From: Solibacillus cecembensis | GTDB taxonomy: Bacteria; Bacillota; Bacilli; Bacillales_A; Planococcaceae | Reading direction: 5' to 3' | Length of the DNA stretch: 64,000 bases | NCBI RefSeq assembly: GCF_001439635.1 | Contig: NZ_LMBZ01000010.1 | Span: 747 to 64,746 of the forward strand | In this document: piece by piece, positions 1-8,509 of the stretch | How the letters are laid out: each line of letters starts with the position of its first letter | Numbering within the stretch: the first letter of the stretch is position 1 | Program-made: the position numbers and the translations under genes | The notes under the pieces: model-generated | What the model was told of the DNA's origin: nothing | The model's input: the letters and a program-made list of their open reading frames with translations, nothing else | Databases searched by the model: none

Positions 1-35
1 ATGTTTACGTCGTTATTATCTTGCCGACTTTTATT

Positions 36-64
36 ATTATAGACACCTTCTAGCAATTCGTCAA
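36..64 (-). promoter_or_regulatory. Strong SigA promoter reading out of the left edge
   Basis: On the minus strand a TTGACG -35 (59-64) lies 17 bp from a perfect TATAAT -10 (36-41). Just upstream is a run of T then A (about 66-80), the layout of an UP element. The transcript would run out of the window at position 1, so its gene is unseen. In B. subtilis tRNA genes follow the equivalent of sprT, so a stable-RNA promoter is possible. Confidence 0.6.
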
Positions 65-257
65 CCTTTTTTTAAAAAAAGTTTTATCCTATAAAAAATA
101 TGTGTACCACCCCTATCTAAAAGCAGCTATCTACTACTAAACGAATTTAAATACAGTATTTCCAACTTGCAAAACTATATGCGAAATTCTATCAATAATC
201 AATCTCTTGTGTAAAATCATTTGTGGAATGAACCATGACATCATACATTCTTTAAAA

Positions 258-716
258 TCAATTCAACTCTAACTCAATACGTCCCCCACAAATGCTGCAA
301 CAGTATTTTTTTGTATCCATTTTCCGCTTCCTTCTATATAACTGTTTACAATTTATACAATGATAAATATACAAGGCTGTTGTTGACTTCTTTTTCACTT
401 CTTCAATTCTCGAACAAAAACGTGGTGCTCCCACTTGATTTAATAATAGTTTAAAGTCTGAATCTTGATGTTTATATCCTCTTCCCAGCAAATGCAAATG
501 ATAATGGCAAAGCTCATGTAAAATAATCCCTCGAAGTTCTTCCATTCCAAAATGATTATATAATTTTTCATTCAATTCAATGTCATGCGATTTCAATAAA
601 TATCTACCGCCTGTCGTTTTCAATCTGTTATTAAAATAAGCTCGATGTACGAAAGGTCGGTCAAAGTGTTGAATTGAAAGATCTTCTACTATTTTTTGAA
701 CTTGTTCATCTGTCAC
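258..716 (-). CDS. sprT: SprT-like zinc metalloprotease family protein
   Basis: A 152-residue SprT/YdcK-family protein. It has the HELCHYH zinc-protease-like motif in the middle (two histidines and the glutamate of an HExxH site) and a C-terminal zinc ribbon made of two CxxC pairs (CINC and CSIC). The start is a GTG with GAGGTG five bases upstream. It lies downstream of tex on the same strand, as ydcK does near ydcI in B. subtilis, but a terminator and about 150 bp separate them. No substrate is known for the bacterial short SprT proteins, so only the fold is assigned. Confidence 0.85.
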   Translation of the reverse strand: MTDEQVQKIVEDLSIQHFDRPFVHRAYFNNRLKTTGGRYLLKSHDIELNEKLYNHFGMEELRGIILHELCHYHLHLLGRGYKHQDSDFKLLLNQVGAPRFCSRIEEVKKKSTTALYIYHCINCKQLYRRKRKMDTKKYCCSICGGRIELELN

Positions 717-800
717 ATACTCACCTCATATCGGAAAGTTAAAAGTAGCCCATTTATGTTTCAAGCAAGCTGTAGTCGGTACTCCTTCATACTTATATCC

Positions 801-838
801 AAAAAAATAAAAAGCACACCAACTATTCGGTGTGCTTT
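801..838 (-). terminator. Intrinsic terminator of tex
   Basis: A 10-bp perfect stem (arms 811-820 and 829-838) is followed on the minus strand by a T-rich run (801-810), just after the tex stop codon. Confidence 0.85.
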
Positions 839-863
839 CATTATAAATGATTATTATTAATTA

Positions 864-3035
864 TTAAATACTCTCTTGAAGTGCTGGTGGAAGCATTGTT
901 AGCGATATTCTTCCTTTGTTTACTTCGACACTTTCAATCCAAACTGTCACGATATCACCTAAAGATACTACATCAAGCGGGTGCTTAACTCGTCCTTTTT
1001 GTAATTTAGAAATGTGAACAAGTCCATCTTGTTTAACGCCGATATCAACAAATGCACCAAAATCAACAACATTTCGAACAGTCCCTTGTAATTCCATGCC
1101 TACTTGTAAATCCTTCATTTGTAATACATCCGTTTTTAATAACGGTTGTGGAAAGGCATCTCGGGGATCTCGTGCTGGTTTCATTAATGTCCCTACAATA
1201 TCTTTTAAAGTTACTTCCCCAACTTGCAATGTTTCACTTAATGCACTCAACTCTAATTGGCTAATCGATTGCTCAGCCTTTGCTGTTCCTACATCCTTTT
1301 TCGTTAGGCTGGCCGCTTGTAAAATTTCTTCCGCCAATTTATAACTCTCTGGATGGATTCCTGTAGCATCCAGTGGATTTTTCGCTTCTGCTATACGTAA
1401 AAATCCAATTGCTTGTTCATATGTTTTGGCGCCTAAGCGTGGAATTTTCTTCAATTGAGCACGAGAAGTGAATTTTCCATTTTCACCGCGCATCGTTACG
1501 ATATTTTCCGCAACGGTTTTTGATAATCCTGAAACGTACTGTAAAAGGGATGCAGACGCTGTATTTACATCTACCCCTACTTGGTTTACAGCGGTTTCCA
1601 CAATAAATGTAAGGGACTCAGCTAATTGCTTTTGCGAAACATCATGTTGATACTGCCCTACACCAACAGCTTTTGGATCAATTTTCACCAATTCTGATAG
1701 TGGGTCTTGTAATCGACGTGCGATCGATACCGCACTTCGTTGTTCTACTTGTAAATCTGGGAATTCTGCACGCGCTGTTTCAGATGCCGAATAAACAGAT
1801 GCCCCCGCTTCATTAACGATGACATATGCCACATTCTGCGTAACTTCCTTCAATAACTCTGCAATAAACTGCTCCGTCTCACGTGAAGCCGTCCCATTGC
1901 CGATTGCAATAATGCTAATCGGATATTTATTTAGTATGGATTTAATTGCCGCTTTTGATTTCGTTGTATCCGAAGTCGTATGAGGATAAATGACACCTAC
2001 CTCAATCATTTTTCCTAACTCATCGACTACCGCTAATTTACAGCCCGTTCGATAGGCCGGGTCAACACCAAGTACAAACTTTCCGCGCATCGGTGGTTGT
2101 AGTAATAAATTTCGTAAGTTTTCCGAGAAAATATGGATTGCTTGTGTTTCAGCTTTTGCCGATAATTCGCCACGCAACTCCCTTTCAATAGAAGGCTGGA
2201 TTAAACGTTTATAGCTATCTGTAATTGCTAATTTCACTTGCTCTACAGATGGGCCAACAAAATTTCTAGGAATCCACTGATATTCCATTTGAATTGTTGC
2301 TTTTTCTATTGGTACTTCTATTGAACCTCTTAAAATTTCTTCTTTTTCTCCACGATTGACCGCCAATGTACGATGTGGTGCCATTCGGTGAATAGGCTCT
2401 TCATATTCGTAATACATTTCGAAAACTTGCTTCTCATCTTTTTCAGCATTTTTTACCGCTGTGACAAGTTTTCCTTCACGCCATGAAAGTGTTCGTAACT
2501 TTTCACGGATTGCAGCATCATCAGCAAAACGTTCAGCAAGTATATCTCGCGCACCAGCTAAAGCATCCTCTTCTGTGATTACACCTTGCTCTACATTTAC
2601 ATATTGCGTAGCCATTTGATGCGTATCTTGTTTTGTGAATTTTAATAGTTGATCCGCTAGCGGTTCTAACCCACGTTCTTTTGCAATCGTTGCCTTTGTT
2701 CGACGCTTCTGTTTATAAGGTCGATATAAATCTTCAATACGCTGAAGCACCGTTGCACCTTGAATCGCACTCGCTAATTCTTCCGTAAGCTTTCCTTGCT
2801 CATCAATTAAACGTAAAACTTCTTCTTTTCTCGTTTCAAGTTGCTGTATGTAATGGAATCGATCTTCTACAGCTTTAATTTGCACCTCATCCAAAGAACC
2901 TGTTACTTCTTTCCGATAGCGCGCAATAAAAGGAACAGTATTGCCTTCCTCTAACAGTTTGATGACCGCTTCTGCTTGCTTTACTTGCACACTCGCTTCT
3001 TTTGCAATAATTTGTAGCATTTGATGTTGTTCCAT
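864..3035 (-). CDS. tex: Tex-family transcription accessory / RNA-binding protein
   Basis: A 723-residue Tex (YdcI) protein, the full usual length. The N-terminal Tex helical region runs to about residue 190, the YqgF/RNase H-like domain follows (FVLGVDPAYRTG at about 320), then helix-hairpin-helix segments, and a C-terminal S1 RNA-binding domain (GTVRNVVDFGAFVDIGV, about 650-715). Tex proteins bind nucleic acid and are tied to transcription and ribosome recycling. The gene follows sigB directly; in B. subtilis rsbX lies between them and is missing here. A terminator after sigB makes tex a separate unit. Confidence 0.95.
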   Translation of the reverse strand: MEQHQMLQIIAKEASVQVKQAEAVIKLLEEGNTVPFIARYRKEVTGSLDEVQIKAVEDRFHYIQQLETRKEEVLRLIDEQGKLTEELASAIQGATVLQRIEDLYRPYKQKRRTKATIAKERGLEPLADQLLKFTKQDTHQMATQYVNVEQGVITEEDALAGARDILAERFADDAAIREKLRTLSWREGKLVTAVKNAEKDEKQVFEMYYEYEEPIHRMAPHRTLAVNRGEKEEILRGSIEVPIEKATIQMEYQWIPRNFVGPSVEQVKLAITDSYKRLIQPSIERELRGELSAKAETQAIHIFSENLRNLLLQPPMRGKFVLGVDPAYRTGCKLAVVDELGKMIEVGVIYPHTTSDTTKSKAAIKSILNKYPISIIAIGNGTASRETEQFIAELLKEVTQNVAYVIVNEAGASVYSASETARAEFPDLQVEQRSAVSIARRLQDPLSELVKIDPKAVGVGQYQHDVSQKQLAESLTFIVETAVNQVGVDVNTASASLLQYVSGLSKTVAENIVTMRGENGKFTSRAQLKKIPRLGAKTYEQAIGFLRIAEAKNPLDATGIHPESYKLAEEILQAASLTKKDVGTAKAEQSISQLELSALSETLQVGEVTLKDIVGTLMKPARDPRDAFPQPLLKTDVLQMKDLQVGMELQGTVRNVVDFGAFVDIGVKQDGLVHISKLQKGRVKHPLDVVSLGDIVTVWIESVEVNKGRISLTMLPPALQESI

Positions 3036-3137
3036 AGTCCCAACTCCCTTTGTTAAGCTTTCTTTAGTTTACCATTATTTTGTCCACTTCTAGCAGTTGT
3101 TACCCCTTCTTTTTGGTCAATCATCGTCCTAATGACA

Positions 3138-3174
3138 ATAAAAAAGAGTCCACCCTGATAACGCTAGTAGACTC
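3138..3174 (-). terminator. Terminator of the rsb-sigB operon
   Basis: On the minus strand an 8-bp stem (arms 3146-3153 and 3167-3174, one G-U pair) is followed by a run of eight T (A on the plus strand, about 3138-3145). It closes the operon right after sigB. Confidence 0.75.
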
Positions 3175-3182
3175 GAAGAATA

Positions 3183-3968
3183 TTATAATGAAACGCCACC
3201 ACTTGATATAATGGTTTCTTGTAGTTTTTTAATTGCTTTTCGTTGGATTCGTGATACATGCATTTGTGAAATACCTAAACGTTCCCCAGCCTCTTTTTGA
3301 CTTAATTGCTCTAAGTAGGTGAGTTGGATAATTTGCCGTTCTCTTTCATTTAAAGCATCCATCGCATCCGCAACAATCATGCGTTGGTTTGTATTTTCAA
3401 AACCATCGTCTATTCTTCCTACCACATCAAATAGAGTCACCGTACTACCATCTGAATCAGACTCAATAGAATGATCCATCGAGAGCGCTTGATAACTTCT
3501 TCCCATTTCCATAGCTTCAAGTACTTCCTCGTCTTGTACTTCTAAATAATTCGCAATTTCATGAATCGAGGGAGAGCGTTGTAACTCTGTTGTAAGCGCT
3601 TCAACCGCAGCCTTAATTCGAGGCCCTAATTCTTTAATGCGGCGAGGAACATGTACATCCCACGTTTTATCACGTAAAAAACGTTTTATTTCCCCAACAA
3701 TCGTTGGTATTGCGAAAGCTTCAAAACTCCTACCGAATGAAGGATCAAACCGCCTCATTGCTCCGAGTAAACCAAGCATCCCCACTTGAACAATATCGTC
3801 ATGGTACGTTTTTCCGCGCGAATACTTACGGGCAATCGATTCAACTAATTGCTTATAGTGTACGACTAGGTTCGTTTGTGCTTCGTCGCTGTCCGATTCT
3901 TGATATTGCGCTAGCCATTGCAGGATTTCCTCTTTTGATGAGTTTTTAGGTAGTGATTCTCTCGACAT
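3183..3968 (-). CDS. sigB: RNA polymerase sigma factor SigB
   Basis: A 261-residue sigma-70 family factor of the SigB/F/G group. Region 2 shows QVGMLGLLGAMRRFDP and FAIPTIVGEIKRFLRDKTW, followed by VHVPRRIKELGPRIK, all close to B. subtilis SigB. The C-terminal helix-turn-helix of region 4 reads SQKEAGERLGISQMHVSRIQ. Its start lies inside rsbW (23-base overlap), so translation is probably coupled. RsbW would hold it inactive until RsbV is dephosphorylated. SigB directs the general stress regulon, and SigB-type promoter candidates occur at 4778-4803, 32374-32399 and 32485-32510. Confidence 0.95.
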   Translation of the reverse strand: MSRESLPKNSSKEEILQWLAQYQESDSDEAQTNLVVHYKQLVESIARKYSRGKTYHDDIVQVGMLGLLGAMRRFDPSFGRSFEAFAIPTIVGEIKRFLRDKTWDVHVPRRIKELGPRIKAAVEALTTELQRSPSIHEIANYLEVQDEEVLEAMEMGRSYQALSMDHSIESDSDGSTVTLFDVVGRIDDGFENTNQRMIVADAMDALNERERQIIQLTYLEQLSQKEAGERLGISQMHVSRIQRKAIKKLQETIISSGGVSL

Positions 3969-4416
3969 ACTCCTTCACCTGCTCTTTCGTGACATACTTT
4001 GTCATGAAAACAGTGACGCCACCCTCATTGTTCATTTTGACTTCATCCATTAAAGTTTCCATCAAATATATGCCGAGTCCGCCTTCACGTAAAAGTTCTA
4101 CGTTGTCCTCTTCATGGTAAGGTCCTACTTTTGATTTAATTTCTTCAAAATTAAAACTCACACCGTAATCAGAAACCATAATTTCAATTTTATCTTCAAA
4201 TAGCGCACAGCCTACAACGACTTCACCTTCGTCACTTTCTTTATAAGCGTGATGTACGACATTCGTAACCGCTTCACTTGTCGCAATTTTTAAATCTTCA
4301 ATTTCATCATAAGAAAAACCTACACGCACTGCTAATCCTGAAATCATTAAACGAATAACACTTACATATTGAGACTTTGCCGGCACTCGAATTTCAATAT
4401 AATCAAATGCTTTCAT
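3946..4416 (-). CDS. rsbW: Serine-protein kinase / anti-sigma factor RsbW
   Basis: A 156-residue GHKL-fold kinase. The N box (DLKIATSEAVTNVVHHAY) and the ATP-lid glycine segment (LREGGLGIYLME) are intact. RsbW binds SigB and also phosphorylates the anti-anti-sigma factor RsbV, so it is the switch of the module. Its ATG overlaps the rsbV stop codon (ATGA) and its 3' end overlaps sigB, the usual packing of this operon. Confidence 0.95.
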   Translation of the reverse strand: MKAFDYIEIRVPAKSQYVSVIRLMISGLAVRVGFSYDEIEDLKIATSEAVTNVVHHAYKESDEGEVVVGCALFEDKIEIMVSDYGVSFNFEEIKSKVGPYHEEDNVELLREGGLGIYLMETLMDEVKMNNEGGVTVFMTKYVTKEQVKEYVERITT

Positions 4417-4748
4417 TGTTTTAACTCCACCTCTGCGTCAGTTTCAATACTCATTAATTCACTTAACCCTGTAATTTCAAATAGCCTTACCAAACGACTC
4501 GATAAACCAACGAGACGCAACTGTACATTTTCACGCGTTACTTTCTTGTAAAAGGCTACAAAAATCCCTAGACCTGTACTATCTATATAATTTACTTTCG
4601 ACAAATCTAATTCAACGCGTCTCCCTTCGACAATTTGAACCGCTTCTAACTCATCACGTAAGACCGGAGCAGTAAATGTATCAATTTCCCCTTCAATATA
4701 ACCCCTCATCACATTTCCATCTTCTCTAAATTGAACATTAACATTCAT
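4413..4748 (-). CDS. rsbV: Anti-anti-sigma factor RsbV
   Basis: A 111-residue STAS-domain protein. The phosphorylation site is the serine of IDSTGLG (Ser57, next to the family's usual position). When unphosphorylated it should bind RsbW and free SigB. It has a strong ribosome site (GGAGGTG, six bases before the ATG), and a SigB-type promoter lies just upstream, so rsbV-rsbW-sigB can be transcribed separately, as in B. subtilis. Confidence 0.95.
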   Translation of the reverse strand: MNVNVQFREDGNVMRGYIEGEIDTFTAPVLRDELEAVQIVEGRRVELDLSKVNYIDSTGLGIFVAFYKKVTRENVQLRLVGLSSRLVRLFEITGLSELMSIETDAEVELKQ

Positions 4749-4777
4749 TTAAGACACCTCCATCTAAAATTACTTCT

Positions 4778-4803
4778 TTTCCACTAAGCGCCTAAACTTA
4801 AAC
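4778..4803 (-). promoter_or_regulatory. Candidate SigB autoregulatory promoter before rsbV
   Basis: On the minus strand a perfect GTTTAA -35 (4798-4803) lies 14 bp from TGGAAA (4778-4783), against the known consensus GTTTAA-N12-15-GGGWAW. The position, in the gap between rsbU and rsbV, is that of the SigB-dependent promoter of the B. subtilis operon. The -10 has one mismatch. Confidence 0.6.
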
Positions 4804-4815
4804 CTATTTTCTAAA

Positions 4816-5811
4816 CTATTTTTTAAAAATCACTACCGTAAAATCATCTTCTAAATTAAAATCTGTTAAATCCTTTAAGTACGCGTACATTCGTTCACAC
4901 ATTTCTTGTGCACTTAAATTAATATAGTTTAATGCTAATTCTTTTATTACATTTCGCGGGTCTAAATCTCCTTGTTTTCGGAAATCCGTCACGCCATCCG
5001 TAATCATTAATATAAAATCATTCTCTTCCAAATGAATCTTATATTGTCGATACTTTACTTCCGACATTACACCTAGTAGTAAGCCCCTGGACTCTAAATC
5101 ATAAAATTTTTGATCACGTGAATTATAATAGATCGCAGGCTCATGACCTGCTGAGCCATATGTAAATATATTTCCTTTGATATCATACGTCCCATAAAAC
5201 ATCGAAACAAACATGCTATCATCTACACTTTTTTCAATAATGCGGTTCAATACTTCAAGTACGTAAGAAGGATTATTATTTGCGTATTCTAATGTATCTA
5301 ATCCATACTTCACCATCGACATACAAAGTGCTGCTGGTACCCCTTTACCAACAACATCGGTTACAGCCACACTTACATAATGTTGTTCATCATTTAAAAA
5401 ATGCACGTAGTCTCCATTCATCTTTCGTATCGGAATCGAAACCATCCCTATATCTAATTCATTTACCTTGGGGATAGCTGTTTTTAATAACATACTTTGA
5501 ATTTTAGTCGCTACATTCATCTCAATTCGTAATTCTTCCTGTTGCACTAATAAACTTTGATGCTCTTGCACAGTTAGGCCAAAGTGAACCATTATTTCGA
5601 TTAAAAAATCAAAACTATTTAAGATTTCACTAGTGATATCTGGGTAAATCTGTTCGACGGCATGCTTATGAATACTGATTACTTCTTCAGGTGTAACCTT
5701 TTTTTGTATAAGCTGACGAATAAAATTTTGACCGATATATAAATTTCGTTCTGTTTGATTCTTTAAATAATCAGCTAATATTTTTTTATATTGAATTTGT
5801 AGTTCTTTCAT
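4816..5811 (-). CDS. rsbU: Serine phosphatase RsbU (PP2C type)
   Basis: A 331-residue protein with the RsbU N-terminal four-helix domain (about 1-85, which binds RsbT) and a PPM/SpoIIE phosphatase domain. Metal-binding and core motifs are visible: MNGDY, VTDVVGKGVPAALCMSMVKY, YGSAGHEPA and MITDGVTD. It dephosphorylates RsbV to release SigB. I take the ATG at 5811, with GGTG seven bases upstream, rather than an upstream ATG at 5835 that overlaps rsbT. The intact N-terminal domain says that the RsbT input is still used. Confidence 0.93.
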   Translation of the reverse strand: MKELQIQYKKILADYLKNQTERNLYIGQNFIRQLIQKKVTPEEVISIHKHAVEQIYPDITSEILNSFDFLIEIMVHFGLTVQEHQSLLVQQEELRIEMNVATKIQSMLLKTAIPKVNELDIGMVSIPIRKMNGDYVHFLNDEQHYVSVAVTDVVGKGVPAALCMSMVKYGLDTLEYANNNPSYVLEVLNRIIEKSVDDSMFVSMFYGTYDIKGNIFTYGSAGHEPAIYYNSRDQKFYDLESRGLLLGVMSEVKYRQYKIHLEENDFILMITDGVTDFRKQGDLDPRNVIKELALNYINLSAQEMCERMYAYLKDLTDFNLEDDFTVVIFKK

Positions 5812-5825
5812 CTTCCCACACCCTA

Positions 5826-6224
5826 CTAAATCCATTTTTCAATCTTAATTATTGTACCTTTCCCCACAGTGGTCTGAATTTCCATCCCATCCATCAATCT
5901 TTTCACACCTGGTAATCCAGCTCCTAGCCCACCAGAAGTTGAATACCCATCTTCCATCACTTTACGAACATTATCAATCCCTGGTCCTTTATCTATTGCG
6001 GTAATACGAATTCCATATTTTTCTACTTCTTCAATGCGTTCAATTACAATTTCACCTGCACTGGCATATAAATAAATATTTCGTGCAAGTTCACTAATCG
6101 CCGTTGTAATCCGAGCCTGTTCTACCGTTCCAAAACCGATAATCTTTGCTTCGTTACGTCCCAATTGACGTGCAACTACAATATCCCATTCTGTAATGAT
6201 TTCAACGGTAGATTTAGAATTCAA
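5826..6224 (-). CDS. rsbT: Switch kinase RsbT
   Basis: A 132-residue GHKL serine kinase close to B. subtilis RsbT (EWDIVVARQLGRNEAKIIGF, ISELARNIYLYA, and the ATP-binding segment STSGGLGAGLPGVKRLMD). The likely start is a TTG at 6224, seven bases after a GGTGGGGGG ribosome site. It gives the family's length and aligns the N-terminus; an upstream ATG at 6245 has no such site. RsbT normally sits in the RsbR/RsbS stressosome, is freed by stress and activates RsbU. Neither rsbR nor rsbS is next to it here. Confidence 0.9.
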   Translation of the reverse strand: MNSKSTVEIITEWDIVVARQLGRNEAKIIGFGTVEQARITTAISELARNIYLYASAGEIVIERIEEVEKYGIRITAIDKGPGIDNVRKVMEDGYSTSGGLGAGLPGVKRLMDGMEIQTTVGKGTIIKIEKWI

Positions 6225-6327
6225 TATAATGCCCCCCACCATCAACTTAACTATCTCTCTATTAATTAGTTGTTAATTTCGCTATTATCCCTAATTCGTT
6301 CTACGGAATCTTTAGAATTATTAATAA

Positions 6328-6356
6328 ATTATAATATAAATTCCATTATTTTTCAA
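6328..6356 (-). promoter_or_regulatory. SigA promoter of the rsbT-sigB operon
   Basis: On the minus strand TTGAAA (6351-6356) and a perfect TATAAT (6328-6333) are separated by exactly 17 bp, about 100 bp upstream of rsbT and after the ndoA terminator. The module therefore has its own vegetative promoter. Confidence 0.8.
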
Positions 6357-6385
6357 AATTAAATAAATCATTTATAAAAATCATT

Positions 6386-6424
6386 AAAAAGAGCATCGAA
6401 ACGTATCGCTTCGATGCTCTTTTT
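6386..6424. terminator. Terminator after ndoA
   Basis: A 15-bp perfect inverted repeat (6386-6400 and 6410-6424) with A/T runs on both ends ends the alr-ndoAI-ndoA region and insulates rsbT. Confidence 0.9.
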
Positions 6425-6431
6425 CTATGTA

Positions 6432-6782
6432 TTAAAATTTAACAAGTCCTAAACTGATACCAAGTGCGTCATCCACTTGTTCCATCAATTGTGAATCAAG
6501 CTGAGTGATACGATCTGTTAATCGTGATTTATCAATTGTACGCAATTGCTCAAGCAAAATTACCGAATCTCGCTCAAAGCCGTATTTCTTGGCATTAATT
6601 TCGACATGTGTTGGTAATTTTGCTTTTTGAATTTGCGCTGTAATTGCAGCTATAATGACTGTAGGACTAAATCGATTTCCAATATCATTTTGAATAATTA
6701 AAACGGGTCTGGTACCACCTTGCTCAGAACCTACAACAGGTGACAGGTCAGCAAAAAAAACATCCCCACGCTTTACAATCAA
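6432..6782 (-). CDS. ndoA: Type II toxin, MazF/EndoA endoribonuclease
   Basis: A 116-residue MazF-type mRNA interferase, almost identical in layout to B. subtilis NdoA ([45 protein letters not shown], and the [14 protein letters not shown] segment). The start is a TTG at 6782 with GGGG seven bases upstream; it reproduces the family's N-terminus, whereas a longer reading frame runs back through the antitoxin. It lies four bases after ndoAI, so the toxin is probably coupled to its antitoxin. Confidence 0.93.
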   Translation of the reverse strand: MIVKRGDVFFADLSPVVGSEQGGTRPVLIIQNDIGNRFSPTVIIAAITAQIQKAKLPTHVEINAKKYGFERDSVILLEQLRTIDKSRLTDRITQLDSQLMEQVDDALGISLGLVKF

Positions 6783-6786
6783 ATTG

Positions 6787-7065
6787 TCATCCCCCGCTAA
6801 CGAGACGCTCCACCATATGTTCCGCTTCATACTCTGCATGTAAGCATTCACCACAAATAGACAGATTAATGTGCGACATTTCCACATAGCCTTTCATTAA
6901 AGCTTCCCGTAATTGATTTGGTTGCATATGCTCTTTATATTTTCGCGTCGAAAGATATGTAATCGTTCCATCGCTACTTATATTATGGCCTAGTGTTCTT
7001 TCAAATTGAATAACTAATTCATCTGGAATCTCAATAATTACTTCTTCTAGTTCTTTTGCGAACAA
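6787..7065 (-). CDS. ndoAI: Antitoxin EndoAI (divergent N-terminus)
   Basis: A 92-residue partner of NdoA. The C-terminal toxin-binding part is conserved ([13 protein letters not shown], then the [15 protein letters not shown] tail). The N-terminal half, where B. subtilis EndoAI has a ribbon-helix-helix DNA-binding domain, is hard to align ([19 protein letters not shown]). I favour the TTG at 7065, eight bases after GGAGG, over the ATG at 7086, which has no ribosome site. Confidence 0.85.
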   Translation of the reverse strand: MFAKELEEVIIEIPDELVIQFERTLGHNISSDGTITYLSTRKYKEHMQPNQLREALMKGYVEMSHINLSICGECLHAEYEAEHMVERLVSGG

Positions 7066-7216
7066 AACAAGCACCTCCACAAACATACCATTTCAATTTC
7101 ATTTTAGCATCGAATGTCGACAATGAAAAGACAAGAAATATTAAATATTGACAATTCTTGCAATGAATATGGGGTTTGTGTGACGTTTTCAGTTTTATTT
7201 TCCGTATTTTCTGTCG

Positions 7217-7246
7217 ATTATACTACTTTTATTCGACAAAACTCAA
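7217..7246 (-). promoter_or_regulatory. Candidate promoter of ndoAI-ndoA
   Basis: On the minus strand TTGAGT (7241-7246) and TATAAT (7217-7222) are 18 bp apart, just after the alr stop codon. It would make the toxin-antitoxin pair partly independent of alr. The leader would be about 145 bases. Confidence 0.5.
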
Positions 7247-7250
7247 CTAA

Positions 7251-8372
7251 TTAGTTTTTATATACTCTCGGAACTCTTCCAGTAATTACACAAGGAATTT
7301 CATAATTAATCGTCTCTAATTTCGATGCCCAATCATCTATTGTAATTTCATCTTCTTGTTGTCGACCAATTAATAAAACACGCTCACCAATATTATATGC
7401 TTCTTTCAGTAAAATCATACTTTGATCCATACAAATTCTTCCGATAATTTTCGCACGTCCACCACCAATTAATACCTCTTGTCCACTGAGCTTGCGTATC
7501 ATCCCATCAGCATAGCCAATTGGTATCGTTCCAATAAAACAATCTTTTTCAGCTGTAAAATTTGCGCCATAACCAACAGATTGTCCGGCTTTCAACTTCT
7601 TCACATGTACTAGCTCTGTTTCTAAATAAAATGCAGGCTTCAATGGAAATGGTAATAACTCTCCCACATAAGGCGATGGCAACAAACCATACATGGATAT
7701 GCCGAAACGAACTGCGTCATATTGTAAAGTTGGATCCTTCACTAATGTAGTTGCAGTATTTGCCACGTGGACTAACCGAGGCTTTTCTGGAAGTACATTT
7801 AATAATTCTTTGAATAGACTAACCTGTTTTTCAAAATATTCGTTGTCCTCTTCATCTGCAGTAGCAAAATGTGTGAAAATCCCATCAACTACAAATCCCG
7901 AAGTATCTTGAATCACTTTATACAACATTAATAACTCTTCTTTTGTAGTAATTCCTATACGTCCCATGCCTGAATCAATCTTTACATGTAATTTCAATTG
8001 GTTCGAGAGTGGCAAGTATTGCTTTGCTTGTTCCATCCAATCCACCGAAAATACAGTAAGCGTAATATTTTCTTTCGAAGCATAGGGAATAAAAGAAGAT
8101 GGAGTTGCACCTAATACGAGAATATCGATGTAATTAAAATGTTCTCTCATATGTACTGCTTCATCTGGTGTGGCAACTGCCAGCATTGTCGCGCCAGCAT
8201 TGATTGCTGCATTTGCTACTTCAATATCACCATGACCATATGCATTTGCCTTTACAACAGCAATAATTCCCACATTCGGTTGGACATATTGACGTAAGGA
8301 AATGATATTTTGGTGAATGGCTTGTAGATCAATCACTGCTTTGGTTGGACGATAATTAATTTTGTTTTCCAT
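7251..8372 (-). CDS. alr: Alanine racemase
   Basis: A 373-residue PLP enzyme of the Alr family that makes D-alanine for peptidoglycan. Lys41 in VVKANAYGHG is the PLP lysine and the tyrosine of SVGYGANF (about 270) the second catalytic base; the RICMDQSM segment is also present. The gene stands between ydcC and ndoAI as in B. subtilis. A structured repeat fills the gap upstream (8408-8508). Confidence 0.96.
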   Translation of the reverse strand: MENKINYRPTKAVIDLQAIHQNIISLRQYVQPNVGIIAVVKANAYGHGDIEVANAAINAGATMLAVATPDEAVHMREHFNYIDILVLGATPSSFIPYASKENITLTVFSVDWMEQAKQYLPLSNQLKLHVKIDSGMGRIGITTKEELLMLYKVIQDTSGFVVDGIFTHFATADEEDNEYFEKQVSLFKELLNVLPEKPRLVHVANTATTLVKDPTLQYDAVRFGISMYGLLPSPYVGELLPFPLKPAFYLETELVHVKKLKAGQSVGYGANFTAEKDCFIGTIPIGYADGMIRKLSGQEVLIGGGRAKIIGRICMDQSMILLKEAYNIGERVLLIGRQQEDEITIDDWASKLETINYEIPCVITGRVPRVYKN

Positions 8373-8407
8373 ATTCTTTATTCCCTCTTTTTACATTTAA
8401 ACTTTTT

Positions 8408-8508
8408 AATCAATTACGCCTCGGCGTATTTTGCATTCATCCCCCGGTAGGGACTTCTGTACCTGTCGCTTTGCTTTCGGTACAAATGAATTTGCTGAAT
8501 CAAGTTAC
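8408..8508 (+). repeat. Dispersed structured repeat, copy A
   Basis: The element starts with the family's AATCAATTACGCCTCGG and ends with CTGAATCAAGTTA. The middle hairpin domain of other copies is missing. It has its own hairpins (TGTACC with GGTACA at about 8458-8484; ATTCAT with ATGAAT). It fills the ydcC-alr gap, and its right end is one base from the ydcC stop codon. Confidence 0.75.
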
Positions 8509-8509
8509 G

